NCBI GenBank assembly: GCA_963772295.1 | Contig: CAVYWO010000002.1 | Coordinates: 1-64,000, forward strand | Direction: 5' to 3' | Source: AP-15 sp963772295 | GTDB lineage: Bacteria > Pseudomonadota > Alphaproteobacteria > ATCC43930 > CGMCC-115725 | DNA length: 64,000 bases | Shown here: positions 11,581-21,551 of the stretch, piece by piece | Position numbering within the stretch: the first letter of the stretch is position 1 | Layout of the letters: each line of letters starts with the position of its first letter | Notes under the pieces: model-generated | The model's input: the letters and a program-made list of their open reading frames with translations, nothing else | Told to the model about the DNA's origin: nothing | The model's database searches: none | Program-made: the position numbers and the translations under genes

Positions 11581-12825
11581 TCAAGACTGAACCGTCTCCA
11601 GTTCGGCAGTTTCCGGCATCCCAAGGGCGAAGATGGCGAGGGCCACGCTTGCGGCGCCGCCGGAGCTGAGAAAGGCGGCGCTGTATCCGAAGTGATCGAC
11701 GATCACGCCAGCAGCCAGCCCGCTCAGCGAGGCACCGATCCCTTGGGCCGTGGCGATGGCGCCTTGGGCCAAGTTGTAGCGCCCGGTGCCCCGCATGATA
11801 TCGGCGATCACCAAAGGCGTTAAGGCGCCGAAAATCCCGGCGCCGACGCCATCGAGCACTTGGACGCCGATCAGCCAGAAGCTGTTGTCGGAGAGGGTGT
11901 AGAGCGCCGCACGGACGGGCAGGATGGCGAACCCAGCGAGAAACAAAGGCTTCCTGCCCCAACTGTCGGCGGTGCGGCCGACCAGGAGGGCGATCGGCAG
12001 CATGACCGCCTGTGCGGCAACGATGCAGGCCGACATCATGGCCGTCGCCTCTTTTGGATGGGCGGCGGCGAGCTTCTGTCCCACCAGCGGCAGCAGCGCC
12101 GCATTGGCAAAATGGAACAGCATGGCGCACAGGCCGAAGATAACCAGCGGTCGAGATTTGAGCAGGATGCTGTAGCCGGCAGGACTGACGGGGTGCCCGG
12201 TCGCGTCGGGCCCATCGTCCAAGTCTCTCGCCCGGTCGTAAATCGATGGACTTGTACGGAATGGATAGTACCGCGACGGCGGCCAGCACGGCGAACACCG
12301 GTACGAGAAGGAAGACGGCGCGCTGTGAGAAGGCATAGCCGACCGCGCCCGCCGCCACGGCGATGGCGACGTTGCCCGCATGGTCGAAAGCCGAGTTCCG
12401 CCCCATGCGTCTGGCCAGTTGTTTCCGCGCGTACAGGCCCAAGGTGAGGGCTGCGACCGCAGGACCGAAAACGTCGCCGACCATCGCGATCGCGCTGTTG
12501 GCGATCGCGACCGGCCAAAAGGTCGGCCGCGCGAAGATGATAGCCGCGCCGATGCCCAGCACGGCGAGCGCCAGGACGATCGCTCCACGCTTGGCGCGGG
12601 TCTCATCGATCGCGGCGCCGATCGGCGTTTGAACGGCGAGTCCAAGTAGGCCGCCAATCGTGGTCACCAATCCGACTTCGGACTGGCTCCAATGCTGCCG
12701 GGTGACCAGGAACACGTTGAGATAAGCCCGAGCGCACCGCGGACGTCGGCAAGCAGGAAGTTGATCGCGTCGAGCGAGAACGGGTTGAAACGCTTTCTGT
12801 TAGCTGATGTCACAGCCACAGCCAT
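11581..12825 (-). pseudogene. MFS transporter, frameshifted
   Basis: Reading from ATG 12825, the product begins MAVAVTSANRKRFNPF. It shifts frame near 12735 into LNVFLVTRQHWSQSEVG, and again near 12242, where an extra T separates SIPYKSID from YDRARDLDDG. The tail then runs to TGA at 11581. Joined, it gives about 415 residues with many hydrophobic helices and the MFS loop GRTADSWGRKPLF between helices 8 and 9, as expected of a drug/sugar-type antiporter with twelve helices. The start overlaps the end of the upstream permease gene by 16 bases, so the two were one translationally coupled operon. Two single-base shifts mean no full product is made as written. Substrate is unknown. Confidence 0.8.
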
Positions 12826-14161
12826 AGCGTCCCGATCGCGAGGGTGATGATGGTCAGTGGTGCGCCAACTCTGAAATAATCCCAGAAGCTTATTGCCACA
12901 CCGGAAACGGACGCCCTCTGCACGACGATCAGATTGGCGATCGAGCCCAGCACAGTGAAGTTGCCGGCCAGGGTCGAAGCCATCGCGATTACCAGCCACG
13001 ACCTGTCGTGGTCTTTCAGCGCATCGATAAACGGCTTCATCATCAGCACGGCCGGCACGTTGCTGACCAGGTTGGAGAGCACCGCTGTTACCGCGCCGAG
13101 CACGGGAACCTGATCGAGATGAAGGCGGCCCACGACGGCGATGATGTCGGCGCTCAGGAGCGCGTGCTGCGCGCCGGCGATGATGATGAACAGACCTGCA
13201 AACATCAGCAGCAGCGACCAGTCGATCTCCTCGTAAACCCGCCGGCTCTTCACCCGTCGGGTCAGCAGCAGGAGGCCGCCGATGATGATCGCCGCCTTGG
13301 CCGGCACGACCCCGGCGAAAAACAATGCGATCATGATCAGGGTCGCCAGCAATGCGCGGATCACCAGCACGCGATTGGCACCGACCTTCGGTCGAGGCGC
13401 TTCCAGTCGCGCGGCGCCGGCGAACTCGGCGCATGGAAGAGCGCGATGAGCGCTACGGTGACGAGCAGACCGACCAGCGCGACCGGCGCCAACGCCAGGG
13501 CGAATTTCGTGTAGGGGATATGCGAGAAGCTGCCGATCATGATGTTTTGGGGGTTGCCGGTGATCGTCGCGGTTGACCCGACATTCGATGCCATCGCTAC
13601 GGCGAGCAGGTAGGGTACCGGCCGGCGTCCCAGCGCGAGCGTCAACTCCAGCACCAGCGGGGCCAACACCAGGCAGATCGCGTCGTTCACCAGGAAGGCG
13701 GAAAAAAAGCCAGAGATCGCGACGATCGCGGCGAGCAAGATCAAAGGTTGCCTGGCGTGCGCGATGACCCAGGCATTGGCAACGGCAAAGAAGCCCGAAA
13801 GCCGCAGACTGGCGACGACGATCATCATGCCGAGCAGCAACGTAATGGTATCGAGATCGACCGCCTTGTAGGCATCCTTGAGCGGCAGGGCGCCCGATGC
13901 GACCATGAGGCCGGCGCCGACCAGGGCGATGCCGGCCCGATCGATGCTCAGGCCGGGAATCCGACCGATCGCGAGCGCGAGATAGCTTCCGACAAAGATG
14001 ATGCCGGCCGCGACGCTCCGTCCCTCACCGCCAATTCGATCACCAGCCGGAAGCAGAGTGGGCGCCAGCCCGGCGGCGACGGTTATCACGACCACTAACC
14101 CTACCAGCAGGACGCTCAAGCCGGCCCGCCGGCGGTTTCGATTGGGGACCCTGTGGTGCAT
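12810..14161 (-). pseudogene. ArsB/NhaD (SLC13-like) ion permease, frameshifted
   Basis: From ATG 14161 a hydrophobic protein of about 450 residues is encoded with one shift near 13400, where the first frame runs into DWKRLDRRSVPIACW and the conserved protein continues as RLEAPRPKVGANRVLVIR. Family signatures are FLVNDAICLVLAPLVLEL and the re-entrant region ASNVGSTATITGNPQN in the first half, and LSNLVSNVPAVLM in the second. These fit the ArsB/NhaD/CitM ion-transporter superfamily (inner membrane, 10-12 helices). Whether the substrate is arsenite, a carboxylate or Na+ cannot be told. No ars regulator or reductase is nearby. The gene is followed directly, with overlap, by the MFS transporter. 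Confidence 0.8.
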
Positions 14162-14310
14162 AGAACAACGTTAATGACTAAACCGCGCGGAGTCACTCTT
14201 GCAGAGGATCGAATGTCTACCCAATTGTTCCTAAATATTACTCCGTGTATCAGTCAGATGTACGGGTAACACTTATAATTGTCAACGCAGTTAGACTACA
14301 CGCTTGTCGG

Positions 14311-14362
14311 CGAGGGCGGTCGATGGTCTCGATCGACCGGGGAATGGCTTCACCGGGTAGAG
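14311..14362 (+). repeat. Truncated spacer element E3
   Basis: About 50 bases (GAGGGCGGTCGATGGTCTCG, GGAATGGCTTCACCGGGTAG) match the middle of element E in the same orientation as E1 and E2. The copy breaks off before the group II intron. The rest of the 270 bases between the permease start and the intron contains nothing recognisable. Confidence 0.55.
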
Positions 14363-14470
14363 TCGGAATGTGGCGCGGTGGCCTTAGGTCAGGCATGCGT
14401 GTTGCCGCCTCTTTCGTTTGGCGGTGCCTTAGTGGCTCGACCATAGCTCCGTTTCCACATCCCGCTCATC

Positions 14471-14504
14471 GAACCGGACATGCGGATTTCCCTGCATCCG
14501 GCTC
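14471..14504 (-). ncRNA. Group II intron domain V
   Basis: The 34-base minus-strand segment begins GAGCCGGATGCAGGGAAATC and ends CATGTCCGGTTC. It folds as the catalytic domain V hairpin: GAGCCGGATGC pairs with GCATGTCCGGTTC around a GAAA-type tetraloop. The AGC-type catalytic triad region is present. This is the most conserved part of group II ribozymes and supports an active fold. Confidence 0.9.
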
Positions 14505-14516
14505 TCGGACAAGACC

Positions 14517-15848
14517 TCACGCCTTCGTCCACGGCACGTCGTGCCCAAGCCGGGTCAGACGCACGAGCCCGAGGGTCTCGTAGAGGTGCGAGAGGGGATA
14601 GCTGCCGCCCTTACATCGTCTGGTCTTGTGCTTGAAGCGCAACCACCGACGCAACCGCACAGCCGTGTAGTTGTCGAGCGCCCGATACGCCGGATTGACG
14701 GTGCCTACCGAGAAGTAGTTCGCCCATCCGCGAAGGGTGCGGTTCAACTTACCCACCAGCTCTGTGGTTTCTTGCCAGGTATGTGCTCGGACGGTCAGCG
14801 CATGGACCTTGTCGACCACACGCTTGATGCTCTTCTTCGATGGCCGCTGTCCCAGGCGAGCCTGGCCGGTTCTCGGAGAATACATCCGCCCGAACGTATA
14901 ACCCAGGAAGTCAAACTCCCCGTCCGGAACCTTGCAGATCCGTGTCTTCTCCTCGTTCACTGTCAGCTTCAGCTTGCCCATGATCGCGCGCAGGTGATGC
15001 AGCGCAGTCTCCGCGCTGCCCCTTCGGCACAGGATCACAAGGTCGTCCGCATAGGTGACGAGGCGAGTGCCGAGGCTTCGCTCAAGGCCGAACTTCTTCC
15101 AGCCCAACACGAACCGGCGCATGTAGAGGTTCGCCAGTAGTGGTGAGAGGGGCGAGCCCTGCGGAATGCCGCGCCGGTGGTCTCGCGCCTCGGTCGTGCG
15201 TGTTGTCCGGCCCCGTTGGTCGGTTTCTTCCACGGGGCAGTCCAGCCACATCTTGATCAGATGCAGCACGCGCCGGTCAACGATCCGGCGCGCCACCGAC
15301 TTTAGGAGGTCGGTATGCGGAATGCTCCCGAAGTAGTCCGCGAGGTCGGCGTCGACGACTTCCGGGTGGCCACGGAACAGCCGCTCCTCCACCTCGACGA
15401 CTGCCTGCTGGGCGTTGCGCCCAGCGCGATAGGCGTAGATTTCCGGCGGAAGATCGGCTTCGAAGATCGGCTCCAGCACCAGCATCGCTGCGGTCATGCA
15501 GACCCGATCCCGCACCGTCGAGATGCCCAGCGGCCTGAGTTTGCCGTTGGCCTTCGGTATAAACACTCGTCTGATTGGCTCCGGCCGGTAGCTCTCCTGC
15601 CTGAGCGCAAGCGCCAGTTCAGCCAGCCACCGTTCGACCCCATAGGCCTCGATGTCCGCAAAGTCCTGACCGTCTATTCCCGGCGCCCCCTTGTTGGCGC
15701 GGCACTGGGCATAGGCATGCGCCAGAATGTCGTCGCGGCTGATCTTGTCGTACAGGGCATAGAAGCGATAGCCGGCTTCTGCCTTCGCTTTCGCGTGTGA
15801 CGCCCTCTGCAGCTTCTGAACACTCTTCGGAGTTGATAGGTTGCCCAA
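14517..15848 (-). CDS. ltrA: Group II intron reverse transcriptase/maturase
   Basis: A protein of 443 residues. The RT core shows motif A Asp168 (DADLADYF), the PQG motif in GIPQGSPLSPLLANLY (about residues 228-242) and the catalytic YADD at 256-259. A maturase (X) domain follows (about 330-400, with LRGWANYF). No HNH endonuclease zinc motif is visible at the C-terminus, which ends shortly after the X and DNA-binding region, so retrohoming would rely on the endonuclease-minus route. It acts as an RNP with the intron RNA, promoting splicing and reverse transcription into DNA. The frame is intact and all catalytic residues are present. Confidence 0.95.
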   Translation of the reverse strand: MGNLSTPKSVQKLQRASHAKAKAEAGYRFYALYDKISRDDILAHAYAQCRANKGAPGIDGQDFADIEAYGVERWLAELALALRQESYRPEPIRRVFIPKANGKLRPLGISTVRDRVCMTAAMLVLEPIFEADLPPEIYAYRAGRNAQQAVVEVEERLFRGHPEVVDADLADYFGSIPHTDLLKSVARRIVDRRVLHLIKMWLDCPVEETDQRGRTTRTTEARDHRRGIPQGSPLSPLLANLYMRRFVLGWKKFGLERSLGTRLVTYADDLVILCRRGSAETALHHLRAIMGKLKLTVNEEKTRICKVPDGEFDFLGYTFGRMYSPRTGQARLGQRPSKKSIKRVVDKVHALTVRAHTWQETTELVGKLNRTLRGWANYFSVGTVNPAYRALDNYTAVRLRRWLRFKHKTRRCKGGSYPLSHLYETLGLVRLTRLGHDVPWTKA

Positions 15849-16392
15849 TCTCCAGGTCCCTCACTACTTCCTGCGTCTGTCTTGAACCAAGGCCCCTTCC
15901 CTCCACCGGCATTACCCGGCTTCACCGGTACTACGGGCCTCTCCGCCACCCCATTGCGCCCGGCCTGTCCCTCGCGGGCGTCCGGTTGATCATCCCTGAT
16001 CACGCATTGGGGCTTCCCGTGTTGCGCACGCTTTCCTTGTGTACATGCTGCCGCCACTACCCCGGTGCAGCAGATGGGCCTACTCCTCGCTCAAACTCGC
16101 CCATCCGTATCAGCCTTCCCCGAAACCACTATCGGGTCGGCCTGCACATCGACCTTTTCGAGGATTGCTCGGCGTTTACTCACGTTGCGGCCTGCACACT
16201 CGCGCGGTCACCAAAACCGTGACCGTTATCCGAAGGCTTCAGACATTTCGTCTCCTCCATGCCTGCTCCGGCTGCTTCCGGCTGGAGCGGTCGCCGGGCG
16301 GGGCTTGCACCCGCTGGAAAAGCGCCGCCTTGTCACGGCGCACGTGGATAGCGGCCATCCAAGCGGTGCGAAAACAAGCCTTCCGCAAAGGG

Positions 16393-16529
16393 AATGGTGA
16401 CGGTTCTTGCCGGCCTCGCCAAATTCGAGCGGGAGCTAATCCGCGCCCGCAGCGCGGGCCGGCGCAGGCCAAATGCCGCAGTGCGCGACGGCAACAACAA
16501 GCGGGACCAGTCCGGCCCGCGCGTGACTA
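16393..16529 (+). pseudogene. Serine recombinase fragment
   Basis: From ATG 16393 the frame reads VTVLAGLAKFERELIRARS. This corresponds to the end of the catalytic domain of resolvase/invertase proteins (GLAEFERxLIxxRT). Homology ends about 12 residues later and the frame closes at 16529. The nucleophile serine region is absent. It touches the intron 5' boundary and overlaps the end of the neighbouring binding-protein gene. The intron probably landed in or next to an already decayed recombinase gene. Confidence 0.7.
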
Positions 16530-17544
16530 AGCCTTCAGCTCGCGTTTGATCTCGTCGAGGAACCGCCAATCGACGCCGTCGGCGATTGATCTTCTGCGGG
16601 CTCGATTTGATGAAACCCGCTTCGCGCAGCCGCAGCGCGTAGAAGCGGAGGGTATCCTCCGGATCGTATTCGCGCCAGGTGTCGTAAGGGAGCTCGCGCA
16701 GCGCCTCGACGGCGTAATCGTACCTGGGGGTGAACCGGCGATCGACCAGCTGCTGCGCGACCCGCCCCGGTGCGCTGGCGCAAAGGTCGGCGGCCTTGAG
16801 GATTGCGCGCGTGACGCGCTTCGTCGCGGCCGGATAGTTGCGGACGAATTCGCGGTTGCCGGCCAGCATGCAGCAGAAATATTGCGACCAAGGGTGATCG
16901 ACGGTGGTTTTGAGCAGGACGCGGCCGACGTGTCGGGCGCGCAACTCCTGCGCTTGCGGTGGATAGCTCAGGAAGGCATCGATCTTTCCGTCGATGAATA
17001 GCTGCATCGGGTCGACAGACCCGCTGAAGACCCAGTTGATATCCTTGCTGGGGTCGAGCCCGACCTGCGCGGCCATCAGAGAAAGCAACCCCTGGCCGCT
17101 CAATCCTGGTACCGGGGCCCCGACACGCTTCCCCTTGAGGTCTGCGAAGCCGCGGAGATCCTCTCTGCCAAAGACCTCGCTGCACCCGACATGCACGCCG
17201 GTCAGCACCGTAATCTCGAGGCCGCGGTCGATCGCGGAGACGTGATCCATGGCAAAATTCTGACCGAAATCAGCTTCTCCGCGCGCGATCGTTTCCTCGA
17301 TGGCGTTCATCGGCGTCTCCACATAGCGGACATCGGTGAACCCCTCGGCGCGGAGCAGCTCCGCCGCGATTTCCTGGGGGGCGACGCAGACGGTCTGAAG
17401 CGCCAGCTTCGGCCTTGGAAGGCGCACCAATGTGATTTCCGGCGGCCCCTCCGCCGCCTGCAATGGCGGCGCGCGGACCAGGCCGGCGGCGCCGGCTAAT
17501 GAAAGGGTGGTCAGAAACCGGCGTCGTGTCTGAGTCATCGTCAT
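16527..17544 (-). pseudogene. Tat-exported ABC substrate-binding protein (NMT1/SsuA-like) 1, frameshifted near its end
   Basis: The N-terminus TRRRFLTTLSLAGAAG is a twin-arginine signal peptide. The mature part of about 310 residues resembles NitT/TauT/THI5-like periplasmic binding proteins (CVAPQEIAAELLRAEGFTDV near the start, GKIDAFLSYPP, HPWSQYFCCMLAGN). Near 16590 one extra A shifts the frame after KSSPQKI. The correct tail (ADGVDWRFLDEIKRELKA) continues in the next frame to TAG at 16527-16529. About 95% of the protein is unaffected by the shift, so the ligand-binding fold may still form with an aberrant tail. It is the first of four related genes here. No permease or ATPase is present. 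Ligand unknown. Confidence 0.85.
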
Positions 17545-17571
17545 CGGGGAGCCTCCCTCACCGGTCGTTGG

Positions 17572-18609
17572 TTACGCCTTCAGCTCGCGCTTGAGTTCGT
17601 CAAGGAAGCGCCAATCCGTGTGCTCGGCGATGAGCTTATTGGGGCTGGACTGGATCAACCCCGCCTCGTGCAGCCGCAGGGCATAGAAGCGGAGCGTGTC
17701 CTCCGGGTCGTAGTCCCGCCAGACGTCATAGCGTATTTCGCTCAACGCCTGTAGCGCATAGTCGTAGCGCTTCGCGTATCCCCGTTCGACGAGCAATTGC
17801 GCCGCGCGCTTGGGGTCGGATACGCAGAGATCGGCGGCCTTCAGGATCGCGCGCAGCACCCGCTTGGTGGCAACCGGATATTTCTCCGAAAACTCGGTGT
17901 GGGTCGCCAGCATGCAACAATAATACTGCGACCACGGTCGGTCGGTGATGGCGCTGACGATAACATGCCCGATGTGTTTAGCGCGAACTTCCTGTAATTC
18001 GGGCGGAGCGGCGAGGAAGGCGTCGACCTTGCCCTCGACGAACAGGTCCATCGGCGACGGATCCGTGACCCAATGGAGGTCCTTGGCGGGATCGAGCCCG
18101 ACCAAGGCGGTCATGATGGTCAGCAGCGCCTTGTCCCCGACAGCACCGAGAAGGTTCGCGCCCACGGCCCTGCCCTTGAGGTCGGAAAGGGTGTGGATGT
18201 CATCTTTTCCGAAGATCTCGAAGCACCCGAGATGGAGGCCGCTCAACACCGTGACCGGCGCGCCGGCATTCATCGCTCGGACGAGATTTGGCGCAAAGTC
18301 CCTGCCGAAATCCACGTCGCCATGCGCGATCATATTAGAAGTAAAGCCATCATTTTCCGCATCGGCCCGGCGTAGATATGCCTCTGTTAGCTCTACATAG
18401 CGGATATCGGTGAAGCCCTCGGCCTGCAGCAATTCCTCAAAGACTTGCGGGGCGATGCAGGCTCCGGTGTCTTTTTCGAAGCGGATCGTGGTGATTTCCG
18501 GCGGCGGCTCCACCGCCAGCGCCTTACCCCAGGTCCCAAACCCGCCGAGGCCCGCGGCGCCGGCCAACGCGGCATTGGTCAAGAACCGGCGGCGGCTCTG
18601 GATAGGCAT
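17572..18609 (-). CDS. Tat-exported ABC substrate-binding protein (NMT1/SsuA-like) 2
   Basis: Intact protein of 345 residues with a twin-arginine signal (SRRRFLTNAALAGAAG) and a periplasmic type II binding-protein fold. It shares with its neighbours the blocks LLQAEGFTDIRYVE, GLHLGCFEIFG, GKVDAFLAAPPELQ and RPWSQYYCCMLATHTEF, and the C-terminal LDELKRELKA. It lies 27 bases upstream of binding protein 1 and was probably co-transcribed with it. The downstream plus-strand copy 3 is its near twin in inverted orientation. The conserved RPWSQY(F/Y)CCM segment may line the ligand pocket, but that is only inferred from conservation. Confidence 0.9.
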   Translation of the reverse strand: MPIQSRRRFLTNAALAGAAGLGGFGTWGKALAVEPPPEITTIRFEKDTGACIAPQVFEELLQAEGFTDIRYVELTEAYLRRADAENDGFTSNMIAHGDVDFGRDFAPNLVRAMNAGAPVTVLSGLHLGCFEIFGKDDIHTLSDLKGRAVGANLLGAVGDKALLTIMTALVGLDPAKDLHWVTDPSPMDLFVEGKVDAFLAAPPELQEVRAKHIGHVIVSAITDRPWSQYYCCMLATHTEFSEKYPVATKRVLRAILKAADLCVSDPKRAAQLLVERGYAKRYDYALQALSEIRYDVWRDYDPEDTLRFYALRLHEAGLIQSSPNKLIAEHTDWRFLDELKRELKA

Positions 18610-18839
18610 GGCAAACCTCCCCTGATTTTTTCGAATGGCCGTTTCACGATCTCCCAGATGCTGTTGTTGCGCAATTCAAGAATTTTAGCACCGCCGGCCG
18701 CAGCCAACGGGTTAGAGGTGTAGAACGCCGGTGCTGATGTGTGTCCGCACACGGGGCGAATCGCGGGGGCTTCGTCTGCACTCCCGAGAACGGCCGGAAT
18801 CGGCGCTCTGCAGCCGGTCGCTGACGACGCGGCGTATGG

Positions 18840-19580
18840 GTAAATATGCCCCACTGTACTTTGCGGCGGATCACGTGCTGGGGATGAATGCCGGCGCTCC
18901 GATCATGATCTTGGCCGGCCTGCATCTCGGGTGCTACGAGATCTTCGGGAAAAAGGAGATCCGCACCCTCGGCGACCTGAAGGGCAGGATCGTGGGGGCG
19001 GACATTGCCTCAAAGGCGCTGCTGACCATCATGACCAGCCTGGTCGGTCTCGATCCCGCCAAGGATATCCACTGGGTCACGGATCTATCACACCCAACGA
19101 TGGACCTGTTCGTCGAGGGCAAGATCGATGCCTTCCTCGCCGCTCCGCCCGTTGTGCAGGAAGTTCACGCCAGGAACATCGGACATGTGATCGTCAGCAG
19201 CATCACCGACCGACCGTGGTCGCAGTATTATTGTTGCATGCTCGCGACCCACACCGATTTCGCCCGCAAATATCCGGTCGCCACCAAGCGCGTATTGCGT
19301 GCGATCCTAAAAGCTGCCGATCTCTGCGTCTCCGAGCCCAAGCGTGTCGCACAACTGCTCGTCGATCAGGGATACTCGACACGTTATGACTATGCGCTGC
19401 AGGCGTTGAGCGAAATACGCTATGACGTCTGGCGGGACTACGACCCGGAGGAACTCGCTCCGCTTCTACGCCCTGCGGCTGCACGAGGCGGGGTTGATCC
19501 AGTCCAGCCCCAATAAGCTCATCGCCGAGCACACGGATTGGCGCTTTCTCGACGAACTCAAACGAGAGCTGAAGGCGTGA
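18840..19580 (+). pseudogene. Substrate-binding protein 3, lacking N-terminus and frameshifted
   Basis: Homology to binding protein 2 begins near 18840 (DHVLGMNAGAPIMILAGLHL) without the Tat signal or the first ~100 residues. The open frame upstream to 18731 is unrelated. Near 19452 an extra base turns DPEDTLRFYALRL into DPEELAPLLRPAA. The correct tail is readable in the next frame to TGA 19578-19580 (LDELKRELKA). With binding protein 2 it forms a long imperfect inverted repeat around the divergent region 18610-18840. It is a decayed duplicate and cannot be exported as written. Confidence 0.85.
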
Positions 19581-19605
19581 ACATCAGAGAGAAGGGAAGA
19601 TTCCG

Positions 19606-20604
19606 ATGTCGATGGTGCAGACCCGACGCCGGTTCTTGACTACGCTATCGGCGGCCGGCGCCGCCGGGCTCGTCCGCGCCCCGCCGTCGCTGGCCGCGGA
19701 TGGCGCGCTCGAGACCACGACCGTGCGGATTACAAAGGTTGTTGGGGGCACCTGCGTTGCTCCGCTATACGCCAGCGAGGAGCTGCTGCGCGCCGAAGGT
19801 TTTACCGACATCCGCTATGCGGAAGATCCGGCGAACAGCTCCGCTCAGGCGATCGGGCGCGGCGAAGCGGATTTCGGCACGGACGAGGGCACCCACCTCA
19901 TCCAGGCGATCGTTGGCGGCGCACCGGTTGTCGTCGTCGGCGGCCTCCATGTCGGTTGTTACGAGCTGTTTGCGCAACAAAACATTCGCGGCGTCAGCGA
20001 GCTGAAGGGCAAGCGGGTCGCGGCAGACAACACCACGCTGTTCAGCTTGATGGCTGCGCAAGTCGGTCTCGACCCGGCCACCGACATCGATTATGTCAGC
20101 AGCACCGACCCCGCGGTCAACCCGCTCGAACTGTTCGCGCAAGGCAAGATCGACGCCTTCCTGGGTTTCCCGCCGCACCCCCAGGAGCTGCGCGCGCGGG
20201 GCTTCAGAAACGTTCTCGTCAGCACCGCGGCGGACCGTCCCTGGTCGCAGTATTTCTGCTGCATGCTGCTCGGCCACCGGGAGTACATCCGCAATCATCC
20301 GGTGGCGACCAAGCGCGCGCTGCGCGCGATCCTGAAGGCGGCCGACCTCTGCGCCACCCAGCCCGAGCGGGTCGCGCGGCAGCTCGTCGATCGCGGCTTC
20401 ACGCCGCGGTACGACTATGCTCTGCAGACGCTCGGCGATGTTCCTTACGACAGGTGGCGCGAATACGATCCCGAGGACACGCTGCGCTTTTACGCGCTTC
20501 GCCTGCACGAAATCGGCGCCATCAAAACGACGCCGCAGCAGATCATCGCCGAGAACACCGACTGGCGCTTTTTCAATGAATTGAAGCGCGAGCTGAAGAC
20601 CTAA
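19606..20604 (+). CDS. Tat-exported ABC substrate-binding protein (NMT1/SsuA-like) 4
   Basis: Intact protein of 332 residues, with ATG 19606 preceded by the strong ribosome site AGAGAAGGGAAGA. It has a Tat signal TRRRFLTTLSAAGAAG, then a binding-protein fold with CVAPLYASEELLRAEGFTDI, GLHVGCYELF, GKIDAFLGFPPHPQEL and RPWSQYFCCMLLGH. It is closer to protein 1 in several blocks (LVRAPP, SLMAAQVGLDP, PPHPQELRARG). It is the only complete plus-strand member and follows the decayed copy 3. Without a transporter nearby it may feed a distant permease or act as a sensor or chaperone-type binding protein. Confidence 0.9.
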   Translation: MSMVQTRRRFLTTLSAAGAAGLVRAPPSLAADGALETTTVRITKVVGGTCVAPLYASEELLRAEGFTDIRYAEDPANSSAQAIGRGEADFGTDEGTHLIQAIVGGAPVVVVGGLHVGCYELFAQQNIRGVSELKGKRVAADNTTLFSLMAAQVGLDPATDIDYVSSTDPAVNPLELFAQGKIDAFLGFPPHPQELRARGFRNVLVSTAADRPWSQYFCCMLLGHREYIRNHPVATKRALRAILKAADLCATQPERVARQLVDRGFTPRYDYALQTLGDVPYDRWREYDPEDTLRFYALRLHEIGAIKTTPQQIIAENTDWRFFNELKRELKT

Positions 20605-20927
20605 ACCAAGCGCGGGGACCCAGCTGAGTTATCCGCGTCGGGCTGCATGATGGTCCGGAAAGGGGCATGAAGACCAGTCCCCGCGGCCAAGGCTGAGCGG
20701 CCGTTGCTGGTTTCGAAAGCGGTCCTCTGCCGACGATTAGGCCATGTAGGCTTTTGCGTCTAAGGCGGGCGCCGCCGACTAGCCGGCGGACGGAAAGACA
20801 CCGGCCGATCGCGGAGCGCTTGCGCTCGCCGAAGTTTTGAGCCAGGATGAACAAAAATCAAAAGCGGATCGGCCTCGCAAGGTGCGGTGGGCGGGCGCAC
20901 GGTTAGACCGAGGGGAGGAGAAGGATC
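20605..20927. other. Intergenic region without recognisable gene
   Basis: The 323 bases between binding protein 4 and the lipocalin-like gene show no conserved frame. The only clear signal is the purine-rich ribosome site GGGGAGGAGAAGGATC directly before 20928. A promoter for the lipocalin-like gene is likely here, but no clear -35/-10 pair could be assigned. Confidence 0.4.
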
Positions 20928-21425
20928 ATGAAGATCTTCGTCGCCGTTGTTGCTCTTGTGACGGTGTTCGTCTTGGGTGTGGCGCCCCAGGCGTCAGCGC
21001 AGATGAAGGAAGGGACATTACTAGAGGGCACCTGGAAGTTGGTGATGCGCAAGCTTGCGGACGGCACCACGGTAGCGACGCCCACGGCCCAAGGGAACGC
21101 CACGTACCGTGATGGCCTGAGAAGCTTGATCGTGATCGGGAGCACGCCGGCAGGCAAGCCTTGGTGCCTGTCGCTGGTATCGAATTACAAAATATCGGGG
21201 ACCGAATGGAGCGAGACTCTGCTACTGCGAGTCTTCGACGATGGCAGCGGGAAGCCGCCGACCTACGATCTCACGGGAGCCAGCAAGGCCACCCGGATCA
21301 CTCGCGAGGGGGCGCGGATGACGTTCCAGCCGGCTTTCGAACCGGTCACATATGCGTTCGAAGGCGACAAATGGACCGCAACGTTGCCAGGCGTCTTCGT
21401 CGACTATTGGGAACGGGTTCGCTGA
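20928..21425 (+). CDS. Secreted lipocalin-like protein
   Basis: A protein of 165 residues. Residues 1-24 are a Sec signal peptide with a cleavage-like APQASAQ. The mature part starts with LLEGTWKLVMRK, the hallmark first strand of the lipocalin-like (Lipocalin_5 type) domain, and continues as short beta strands to the closing FVDYWERVR. Such proteins form small periplasmic beta-barrels of unknown ligand. A second lipocalin-like gene without a signal peptide lies at 23151-23543. Start is supported by a strong ribosome site 7 bases upstream. Function beyond the fold is not known. Confidence 0.75.
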   Translation: MKIFVAVVALVTVFVLGVAPQASAQMKEGTLLEGTWKLVMRKLADGTTVATPTAQGNATYRDGLRSLIVIGSTPAGKPWCLSLVSNYKISGTEWSETLLLRVFDDGSGKPPTYDLTGASKATRITREGARMTFQPAFEPVTYAFEGDKWTATLPGVFVDYWERVR

Positions 21426-21551
21426 GCTAACGCGGGCGCCGAGGAGCTGCGCCGGCGTCTTATCGAAGATCCCTCTTGACAAGATTTCCCGATTAGGCGA
21501 CGCGGTCATTTAGGCGCGAACAACCATCGCCGCGACCCGCTTAACGCGCAT

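Larger units (their letters stand above)
14430..16343 (-). mobile_element. Group II intron with reverse transcriptase
   Basis: The 5' end on the minus strand is placed at 16343, where the sequence reads GTGCGCCGTGACAAGGCGGC. This is a typical bacterial group II 5' end and is followed by the GGGTGCAAGCCC stem-loop of domain I. The RT open frame lies in domain IV. Domain V is at 14471-14504 and a domain VI-like stem follows to about 14430; the 3' end is approximate. The total of about 1.9 kb is the usual size. The intron appears complete and possibly mobile. On its 5' exon side (right) lies a serine recombinase scrap and on its 3' side (left) a partial E element. Confidence 0.85.
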
